A stretch of 46,300 nt of DNA. Source: Bacteroidales bacterium. GTDB taxonomy: Bacteria; Bacteroidota; Bacteroidia; Bacteroidales; UBA932. The notes beneath the pieces were generated by a model that saw nothing but the letters and a program-made list of their open reading frames with translations, had not been told where the DNA came from and ran no database searches. Where the stretch lies: NCBI GenBank assembly GCA_017961345.1, contig JAGCXP010000040.1, positions 1 through 46,300 on the forward strand, in the 5' to 3' direction. Numbering within the stretch: the first letter of the stretch is position 1; each line of letters opens with the position of its first letter. Positions 40,456-46,300 of this stretch are shown one piece after another. A program made the translations under genes and the position numbers.

Positions 40456-41186
40456 TTCTTCTTTTATTCCTGCTTGTTTTCAAGTGGCTTGCATTCCTAA
40501 TTCTTTCTCCACTGGTTATCTTTTACAAGAAACGGGAAGGAACAGGTTTACAAAATGCATCGGTGAAAGCGAATCCGGCCGGGGCGGAGAGTCCTGCGAA
40601 GGCGGTAAAGACTCTTGGAACGTTTAAGAAACGACTTGCTGCGCTGGCGCAGGGATATTGCCGTTATATGGATATCGAGACGGGGAAGATTCCCTCGCAT
40701 CACATCCGCAACTTTTTGTATCGGCATATTTTTCACCTGTCCTTGTACAAGGAAGCGGTCTTGTATTATGGCGCAGAGATTCGTTGTCATCGAAAATGTG
40801 TTATTGGAAAGGGATGCATTATTGGCGATCGGGCTGTGCTGGATGCGCGAAATAGTCTGACAATCGGGAAAAACGTTACTTTGAGTACGGGTGTTTCCAT
40901 CTATACCGAGCAACACGATTATCGGAATCCGAATTTTGACGTAATTTCCCGAACGGGAAGTAGAAAATGCTCCGTAGAGATTGACGATTATGCTTGGATT
41001 GGTCCGAATGTAATCATTCTGCCCGGAGTTCATATTGGCGAAGGAGCTGTTGTAGGAGGGGGTGCCGTCGTGACCCACGATGTAAACCCGTATGCCGTTG
41101 TGGCCGGTATCCCGGCACGACCCATTGGCGAGCGCCCCCGCGGGCTGAAATACGACCGTAGCGGCTCCCATCTTCCTTTTTTATAA
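40437..41186 (+). CDS. Left-handed beta-helix acyltransferase, membrane-anchored
   Basis: A 249-residue protein. Residues 1-30 are a hydrophobic anchor (MENLLLILLLFLLVFKWLAF), then a short linker and a hexapeptide-repeat domain from about 110: CVIGKGCIIGDRAVLDA, LTIGKNVTLSTGVSIY, the catalytic-like His in TEQHDY, WIGPNVIILPGVHIG, EGAVVGGGAVVTHDV, and VVAGIPARPIG. This is the WbbJ/LacA-type O-acetyltransferase family, here likely modifying a sugar of the repeating unit or the chain. The ATG overlaps the preceding gene's end. Confidence 0.88.
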   Translation: MENLLLILLLFLLVFKWLAFLILSPLVIFYKKREGTGLQNASVKANPAGAESPAKAVKTLGTFKKRLAALAQGYCRYMDIETGKIPSHHIRNFLYRHIFHLSLYKEAVLYYGAEIRCHRKCVIGKGCIIGDRAVLDARNSLTIGKNVTLSTGVSIYTEQHDYRNPNFDVISRTGSRKCSVEIDDYAWIGPNVIILPGVHIGEGAVVGGGAVVTHDVNPYAVVAGIPARPIGERPRGLKYDRSGSHLPFL

Positions 41187-41198
41187 TCGTTTTGCTCG

Positions 41199-42410
41199 AT
41201 GCGGGTCCTGCAAATCAATTTTCTCAACTGTTTCAGTACGGGGAACATTATGCTCAATACCGCCCGTGTGGCGAGAGAGCGGGGATTTGTGGCATATACC
41301 GCTTCCAAAGATTCCCGGGACGCACGTAAAGCAGACAGGGGGCTGGTCAATCATTATTACATCGGTTCCCGCCTGGAAAATACATTCCATCGATATTTTT
41401 CCTGGTACACGGACTTGCAGGACGTGTGTTCCTGCTTCTCCACCCTGCGTTTGATCCGGCAAATAGAAAAGGTAAAGCCGGATTTGATTCATCTGCACGA
41501 TGTGGTGGGGTGGTACTTGAACATTGATATCCTGTTTAAATATCTTAAGAAAAAGGATGTCCCCATTGTATGGACTTTCCACGACTGTTGGGCGTTTACG
41601 GGTCGATGTATCTATTTTGACTATGCCGCCTGTTCCCGTTGGAAAGAAGGGTGTGGGCATTGTCCTCAGAAATCCTATATGCCGGGAACCAGGACGCCCT
41701 GGGACTTCTCCGGCTGGAACTGGAGGCGTAAACGTTGCTTGTTTACTTCTCTTGACAAACTGACCATCGTGACGCCTTCCCGGTGGCTGAAAGAATTAAC
41801 GGAGGAGAGTTTTTTTGCTGGCAGGGATATCCGGGTTATCAATAATGGAATAGATTTAACTGTTTTCAAGCCGAAAACGGATGGACGTTTGTACGAAGAT
41901 TTTCATCCTCTTGGAAAAAAGATAGTTTTGGGTGTAGCAGGGGCCTGGTCGGCCCGAAAAGGATTGGATACCTTGGTACAGTTGTCGAAAGAACTGCCTG
42001 AAGATTATTACCTGCTTGTAGTAGGAACGGAAGAATATTTGGGAGAAAACATCACAACGATTGCTCGTACCCACAATCCTTCCGAATTGGCAGAACTCTA
42101 TTCCGCTGCATCCGTTTTTGTGAATCCAACGCTTGAAGATAACTTCCCGACTGTCAATTTGGAGGCGATCGCCTGTGGAACGCCTGTGGTAACGTATCGT
42201 ACGGGTGGTTCCCCCGAAAGCGTGAGCGAAAAAGCAGGTGTTGTGGTAGAAAAAGGGGATTACGAGGCTTTGAAAAAGGCCGTGATAGCTATTTGCGAGA
42301 AAGGAAAGGAGGCTTTCCAGGATGCTTGTGTGGAAGCCTCTAAAAAGTATGATATGAACGCTCGTTTCAACGATTACGTGGATTTGTATGAGGAGTTGCT
42401 GAAGCGGTGA
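41199..42410 (+). CDS. Glycosyltransferase family 4 (WcaC-like)
   Basis: A 403-residue GT-B enzyme. MRVLQINFLNCFSTGNIMLN, DLIHLHDVVGWYLNID, and the Cys-rich VWTFHDCWAFTGRC...CSRWKEGCGHCPQ region are typical of the WcaC/colanic-acid type. The donor-site motif is NPTLEDNFPTVNLEAIACGTP. Its stop overlaps the GTG start of the following gene (GTGA), indicating translational coupling. Confidence 0.9.
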   Translation: MRVLQINFLNCFSTGNIMLNTARVARERGFVAYTASKDSRDARKADRGLVNHYYIGSRLENTFHRYFSWYTDLQDVCSCFSTLRLIRQIEKVKPDLIHLHDVVGWYLNIDILFKYLKKKDVPIVWTFHDCWAFTGRCIYFDYAACSRWKEGCGHCPQKSYMPGTRTPWDFSGWNWRRKRCLFTSLDKLTIVTPSRWLKELTEESFFAGRDIRVINNGIDLTVFKPKTDGRLYEDFHPLGKKIVLGVAGAWSARKGLDTLVQLSKELPEDYYLLVVGTEEYLGENITTIARTHNPSELAELYSAASVFVNPTLEDNFPTVNLEAIACGTPVVTYRTGGSPESVSEKAGVVVEKGDYEALKKAVIAICEKGKEAFQDACVEASKKYDMNARFNDYVDLYEELLKR

Positions 42411-43306
42411 AAATCGGAGTGGTCATATTGAACTATAACAGTTGGGAAGCTACGGTGGCTTTCGTAGAGGCACTTCAGCATCAGACCGTCTCAAATGATT
42501 TGGCGATTGTTATTGTGGACAATGCTTCTCCGAACGGTTCCTATGAGAAATTATTGCCTTTGAAAGAGCGTTTCCCCAATGTGGTGGCCGTCCTACAAAC
42601 TGGCGGAAACCTAGGTTATGCAAAAGGCAACAACGTGGGCCTGAAATGGCTGGATGGTAACGCGCATCCCGAATATGTCGCTGTTTGTAATAACGATATC
42701 ATTCTGCCAGACAATTGTTTGGAGCAGTTGGTACTTCGCTTTCCTTCGTTGGAAAACGCTTGTGTTATTTCCCCAATGCAGTTATTGCCGGATGGCAGAA
42801 GGGTAAGCGGATGGAATCTTCCTTCCTGGTGCGACGACCTCAAAAATCTTTCTCTTTTGTATCGCTGGCTCAGTAAAAAACGTGCGGTGAGACAATCTGT
42901 CGCTAAGGGCGGAATGCATGCATCCGAAGAAGAAACTGTTCCTGTTAAGGTGGACGTCATCCCTGGAAGTTTTCTTTTCGCCTCTTTCGAACGCTTCAAA
43001 AAGATTGGATTCTTCTATCCGGGAACATTCCTTTTTGTTGAGGAGCGTTTTATAGCCTATGCGGCTAAACAGGCCGGATATCAGAATTATATCCTTTCAG
43101 ATATGACGTATCTTCACGAGCACTCCAAGACCATTAATACGGCATTTTCGCGAGTAAGGCAATACCGTCTGCAATATGACGGATGGCTGAAATATACCCG
43201 GAGATGCAGAAAGTATGGTGTTTTGAAGGCAGTTCTGATGACGCCGTTGATTTGGCTGTCGATGGGAGAGATGGGATTTCTTGAACTCTTGAGGGTTAAT
43301 CAATAA
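42407..43306 (+). CDS. Glycosyltransferase family 2
   Basis: A 299-residue GT-A enzyme, probably rhamnosyltransferase-like. The N-terminal MKIGVVILNYNSWEATVAFV, VIVDNASPNGSYE, and VAVCNNDIILPDN (the DxD-equivalent region) are visible, with the LFVEERFIAYAAKQAGY acceptor/base region near 205-225. The start is GTG at 42407, overlapping the stop of the preceding gene. The next gene's ATG follows its stop directly. Confidence 0.88.
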   Translation: MKIGVVILNYNSWEATVAFVEALQHQTVSNDLAIVIVDNASPNGSYEKLLPLKERFPNVVAVLQTGGNLGYAKGNNVGLKWLDGNAHPEYVAVCNNDIILPDNCLEQLVLRFPSLENACVISPMQLLPDGRRVSGWNLPSWCDDLKNLSLLYRWLSKKRAVRQSVAKGGMHASEEETVPVKVDVIPGSFLFASFERFKKIGFFYPGTFLFVEERFIAYAAKQAGYQNYILSDMTYLHEHSKTINTAFSRVRQYRLQYDGWLKYTRRCRKYGVLKAVLMTPLIWLSMGEMGFLELLRVNQ

Positions 43307-44467
43307 ATGAACAACGAAGGAATCCTGTCCAATAAAAATATAGCCTCGCTGACCCTTCTCGTTCTCAGCGTTCAGTTTTGCGCACTAGAGGGAGAAACTA
43401 TCAGTATGTACAAAGTGGTGTATATGGGTATCACGCCTTTGTTATTATTGTTGCGTTCACCGAGAATTTCCAAAGCCATTATACTTTCTATTCTGTTTTG
43501 GGCGACAACCTATCTGATGATTGTCCTGCAGTTTGAAAATCAGCGTTTATCTACGCTCTATTATTCGTTGTTTTACTTGTCTGCCTTTTGCCTATTTTAT
43601 AATCTTGTTTGGGAAGAAAAATGTTTTCAATTGGAAGAAGCAATCGTCTTGGTCCGATTCTTAATCCGTATCTATGTCATTTTTCTTCTACTCCAGCAAT
43701 TGGCGATGTTGGTGGGAATTCGTTATCTCCCATTCATCAATTTATATGGTACAAGATGGCAGGGACTTTTTCATCTTAGTTCATTGGCCATTGAACCCTC
43801 GCATGCTGCTCGTTTAATGACGGTTTTTATGTATGCCTTTCTAAAATTGGTGGAGTTTTCTCAAGGTCGGCCCATTACACTGTCTGAAATGTTTGGACGG
43901 TATCGGTGGACGGTGTGGGGATTTTTGTATTTCATGCTGGCCATCGGAAGTGGTACGGCGATGGCGGGGCTGGGTATTTTATCTTTGTATTTTTTGAGGC
44001 CTCAATATGCGATTGTCGTGGTTACCGTAGTTTTATTGTTCTATCTAATTACTCCCTTTATAGACTATGAACCATTGAACCGTGCCATGACGACCTTTGA
44101 TGCGGCTCTGAGTATGGATGAAACGCAGGTGACTAAGGCGGATCAGAGCGCATCGACCCGTGTAAATCAGCTGATTTCGTTGAAATATACGGATTTGTCA
44201 GACTATCGGACTTGGTTTGGACGCGGAATTGATGCACCTTCTAAAGGACCGACAACGATTCGTGTCGTCTATGAATATGGGATGATTTCCTATTTGCTAA
44301 AGCTTTTACTCTATTTTTCCTGTTCAATTTGTGGCCTTTTCTCGCTGAGCTCATTAATGTTCGTGTTTTTGTTCACAATGAATATTGGAAACGTCGCATA
44401 CTGCTTTGCGGCTTTAATGGTTTTCTCTCTCGTTAAATACTTTATGCAAGAGTATGTCAGGGAGTGA
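43307..44467 (+). CDS. Wzy-like polysaccharide polymerase or ligase (polytopic membrane protein)
   Basis: A 386-residue protein with about ten hydrophobic helices and one larger external loop (about residues 255-320, VTKADQSASTRVNQLISLKY and WFGRGIDAPSKG). The pattern of helices plus a loop with STR and G-R-G residues matches O-antigen polymerases (Wzy) or ligases (WaaL). Sequence identity within this family is low, so the call rests on topology and neighbourhood. Strongly AT-rich codons. Overlaps the next gene by 14 bases. Confidence 0.75.
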   Translation: MNNEGILSNKNIASLTLLVLSVQFCALEGETISMYKVVYMGITPLLLLLRSPRISKAIILSILFWATTYLMIVLQFENQRLSTLYYSLFYLSAFCLFYNLVWEEKCFQLEEAIVLVRFLIRIYVIFLLLQQLAMLVGIRYLPFINLYGTRWQGLFHLSSLAIEPSHAARLMTVFMYAFLKLVEFSQGRPITLSEMFGRYRWTVWGFLYFMLAIGSGTAMAGLGILSLYFLRPQYAIVVVTVVLLFYLITPFIDYEPLNRAMTTFDAALSMDETQVTKADQSASTRVNQLISLKYTDLSDYRTWFGRGIDAPSKGPTTIRVVYEYGMISYLLKLLLYFSCSICGLFSLSSLMFVFLFTMNIGNVAYCFAALMVFSLVKYFMQEYVRE

Positions 44468-45428
44468 TGAAAAAATAACCATCAAGGTGGGAAAGGACAT
44501 TGTCTGGGTGGATTATGTGAAAGTCATTTGTCTTTTCTTTGTCTATTTCTCGCATTCAGCATATTATACGCAAACTGCGCTCCCGCATGTATGGTCGTTT
44601 TATCACCCTTTTTATGTGGATGCGTTCTTTGTTGTGAGCGGTTATTTGTTTTTCCGAAATCCCTTGCCCAATGGAAAACTCGCCCTTTCTCGTCTTTTTA
44701 CTCGATTGGTTGTTCCCTCCATTATCTTTTCGCTTGTTCTGTTTTTTCCTAAGATTCTGATTCGTTCCACGTCTTTTTCCTGGCTTCAACTGTTGGAAAC
44801 GACGATTGGCGGCCGAGGGTTTTGGTTCACTTCTTCCCTTGCCGTAGCACAGGGGATATTAATTGTTTTGTTGCTCTTTCGAGTGAACAAGTTGTATATT
44901 TATTTGACTACCGCATTTTTCGCATATTTGATTTCGCAGTATGTCTTGGAGCCGAAGGATTATCTTTGGTTTTTAAATGTAGGCATGGCAGCTACTCTTT
45001 TGGTGGTTGCCGGAGGTGTGTATCGGAAATTTGAAAAACAGATAGATGATTTTTTCAGCGGTTGGAGATTATTTTTAATCATTCCATTGGCGGCACTATA
45101 TGTATGGTTGGTTTATTTTAATGGGAATACCCGAATCCTAGGCGGCGCTGGCATCCTGACAATTTCAGGAATTTTTTGCGCTCTGTTTTCAACGTATGTT
45201 CTCATCCGAATTTGTAAGTATAAAACGAAGGAAGGGTCGCTAGTCAAGTTTGTAGCCCGTAACAGTATATTGTTCTATTTTCTGTCCGGAGCGATTCCCA
45301 ATACCCTGGCCTGGGCGTTGTCCCGTTTGTACCCCTCTTTGGGATCCCCAGTTACCTTTTATCTAACATTGTTGTTGTCTCTGCCGACGGCGTATCTGCT
45401 GTCCCTTTTCCTCAGTCGTTTCTTGTGA
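44454..45428 (+). CDS. Acyltransferase 3 family membrane protein
   Basis: A 324-residue protein with about ten helices. WVDYVKVICLFFVYFSHSAY near residue 18 carries the position of the conserved His of this family, and FYVDAFFVVSGYLFF and RLFTRLVVPSIIFSLV are typical (the R-x-x-R/P-x-x motif). Such proteins O-acetylate or succinylate surface sugars. The second half is divergent. It starts within the last codons of the polymerase-like gene. Confidence 0.85.
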   Translation: MSGSDEKITIKVGKDIVWVDYVKVICLFFVYFSHSAYYTQTALPHVWSFYHPFYVDAFFVVSGYLFFRNPLPNGKLALSRLFTRLVVPSIIFSLVLFFPKILIRSTSFSWLQLLETTIGGRGFWFTSSLAVAQGILIVLLLFRVNKLYIYLTTAFFAYLISQYVLEPKDYLWFLNVGMAATLLVVAGGVYRKFEKQIDDFFSGWRLFLIIPLAALYVWLVYFNGNTRILGGAGILTISGIFCALFSTYVLIRICKYKTKEGSLVKFVARNSILFYFLSGAIPNTLAWALSRLYPSLGSPVTFYLTLLLSLPTAYLLSLFLSRFL

Positions 45429-45440
45429 TGATTTTCTGAT

Positions 45441-46007
45441 ATGCTATCCGCTTTTAAGACAAAACTCTTTCGTAAGCGTAACATTGTGGGTTTTACCCTA
45501 TTCGATGAACTAATTATTACCGGTGTCAGAAAGCTTAAGGTGCGCTATATCAAAAACCCGCCTCGGGATAGATGGTATGCAGATCCCTTTCTTCTTGATG
45601 TGACTGAAGATAAATTCATTGTTCTGGTGGAGGAGTTTCGTTACGATAATCCTGTTGGACGGATAGCTCGATTGGAGGTTGATAGAAGGACGATGAGAAT
45701 CACGGATCAGAAGATAGTGTTGGAATTGGATACCCATCTGTCTTTCCCCATCTTTTTTCGGGAGGGGAAAGATATTTTCCTTTATCCGGAGAATTCGGCA
45801 TCCGGTTCTCTGAACTTATATAAATGGATACCCGAGCAAGAGATTTTCGTTCTACAGAAACGCTTGGTGGATGCTCCTTTGACCGATGCTGTCCTCTTTT
45901 CTTATAATGGACATTCTTTTTTATTGAGTACAGAAGCAACCGAGGATGCGGGAAGCGGCAATACTATGAATATTGCTGCACTCGTAAAAGTAGACACGGA
46001 GGGGTAG
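45441..46007 (+). pseudogene. GINT1_N-like protein, probably truncated by a mobile element
   Basis: A 188-residue open frame. WYADPFLLDVTEDKFIVLVE, GRIARLEVDRRTMRITDQKI, THLSFPIFFREGKDIFLYPE and VDAPLTDAVLFSYNGHSFLL match the five-bladed N-terminal domain of glucosamine inositolphosphorylceramide transferase-like proteins (GINT1_N, from memory), found in polysaccharide loci. Complete members have about 290-300 residues. The frame leaves the family pattern after about NTMNI and stops 10 residues later, at what looks like the left end of an inserted element. It is therefore probably a broken gene. Function not known. Confidence 0.65.
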
Positions 46008-46024
46008 AAAAAGATTGAATGTTG

Positions 46025-46032
46025 TATCTTTG
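46025..46032 (+). promoter_or_regulatory. -7 promoter box of the mobile-element gene
   Basis: TATCTTTG, an exact match to TAnnTTTG. The predicted transcript would start just before the hairpin at 46045. Confidence 0.45.
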
Positions 46033-46044
46033 TAGTTGCGTCCA

Positions 46045-46097
46045 GGTTGTTGGGCCCTCCGGTCGGGGCTCCGCCCCTCCCTCCAGGCCCAACAACC
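46045..46097 (+). promoter_or_regulatory. Nested hairpin in the 5' leader of the mobile-element gene
   Basis: Perfect 12-bp arms GGTTGTTGGGCC (46045-46056) and GGCCCAACAACC (46086-46097). Inside the 29-base loop GGGGC-TCC-GCCCC forms a second stem. No T run follows. Confidence 0.6.
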
Positions 46098-46137
46098 GGC
46101 GCGGCCCCGTAGATCCCCCATCAATCCACTTCTGCCC

Positions 46138-46145
46138 GGAAGGAG
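46138..46145 (+). promoter_or_regulatory. Strong Shine-Dalgarno site
   Basis: GGAAGGAG, 8 bases before the ATG at 46154. No other gene in the window has an SD of this quality; most have none. Confidence 0.7.
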
Positions 46146-46153
46146 AAACTTTT

Positions 46154-46300
46154 ATGGCAAAACACTTGAACCCTCTTGAAAAAGAGTTCCTGATCCGCCG
46201 TTACCGTAGCAACCAGCGGATCTCCATCAAAGACTTCTGCGAGAGCAACGGTATAACCGACACATATATGAAGAAGTCTATGAAACAGTATGACGAGGGC
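46154..46300 (+). CDS. Helix-turn-helix transposase-like protein, 5' part only
   Basis: The first 49 codons, which I translated directly; the gene runs off the window. It begins MAKHLNPLEKEFLIRRY and continues ISIKDFCESNGITDTYMKKS, a helix-turn-helix of the type found at the N-terminus of small IS-encoded proteins (for example IS66- or IS3-associated orfA). The pattern phi-x-D-F-C-x-x-N-x-I-x-D is typical of such accessory proteins in Bacteroidota. Family not fixed. It is preceded by the strong SD and hairpin leader. Confidence 0.5.
   Translation, partial: MAKHLNPLEKEFLIRRYRSNQRISIKDFCESNGITDTYMKKSMKQYDEG

Larger units (their letters stand above)
45975..46300 (+). mobile_element. Probable left end of an insertion sequence (continues off window)
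   Basis: Starts approximately where the GINT1_N-like frame loses similarity (GCTGCACTCGTAAAAGTAGAC). It contains a promoter box, a large hairpin, a strong SD and the start of a HTH transposase-like gene. The boundary is inferred, the right end and target duplication are not in view, and the family is not determined. Confidence 0.4.

Noticed and set aside
1..46300. tRNA or rRNA genes
   Set aside because: I found no T-loop GTTCGANNC in a cloverleaf context and no rRNA-like sequence when scanning both strands by eye. Only a covariance search could exclude them with certainty.

Overview
This 46.3 kb window looks like chromosomal DNA of a moderately GC-rich member of the order Bacteroidales (phylum Bacteroidota). 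Support comes from recurring promoter boxes of the Bacteroides type (TAnnTTTG near -7, with TTTG or TTG about 19-20 bases upstream), few Shine-Dalgarno sequences, and gene families typical of the phylum: a DUF5117/DUF4953-type zincin, DUF1573, a DUF6913-like protein, a CBM20-GH77 MalQ, and a Wza/Wzc pair with a short lipoprotein Wza. Genus cannot be fixed by reading alone.

From 1 to 10.5 kb there is an MscS channel (5' end possibly outside the window), a large secreted zincin, then a minus-strand block. That block holds a coiled-coil protein and a likely peptide-use operon: a lipoprotein M3 peptidase, an OPT oligopeptide transporter, PepT and an SDR oxidoreductase. A small zinc-ribbon protein lies upstream of it. 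From 10.7 to 22.3 kb are housekeeping genes: a tip-less SSB, tgt with an LptF/G permease, cysS-xth on the minus strand, a chain of DUF6913-like protein, DUF368 (PopT-type) protein, OPA-type MFS transporter and malQ, then dapB-dapA for lysine/diaminopimelate synthesis.

From 22.3 to 32.5 kb are a DUF1573 protein, a 56-residue two-cluster ferredoxin, an M16 peptidase, a short LysR-like protein, a probable small RNA with promoter and terminator, a chain of SRPBCC-like protein, RNA methyltransferase and FtsX-type permease, and an NAD-salvage pair (pncB and a nicotinamidase with a lipoprotein-like N-terminus).

From 32.8 kb to the end is a surface polysaccharide locus on the plus strand, preceded by a 263-base leader with strong RNA-type dyads. 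It has Wza- and Wzc-like genes, then AT-richer, tightly overlapping genes: glycosyltransferases, a Wzm/Wzt ABC exporter with a carbohydrate-binding C-terminus, a hexapeptide acyltransferase, a Wzy-like membrane protein, an acyltransferase-3 protein, and a probably truncated GINT1_N-like protein. The truncation coincides with what looks like the left end of a mobile element, whose first gene has a structured 5' leader and a rare strong Shine-Dalgarno. The most interesting unexplained signals are the 27.2 kb small RNA with adjacent TGCACGCA repeats, the 16-bp leader hairpin at 32.6 kb, and the structured leader at 46.05 kb.
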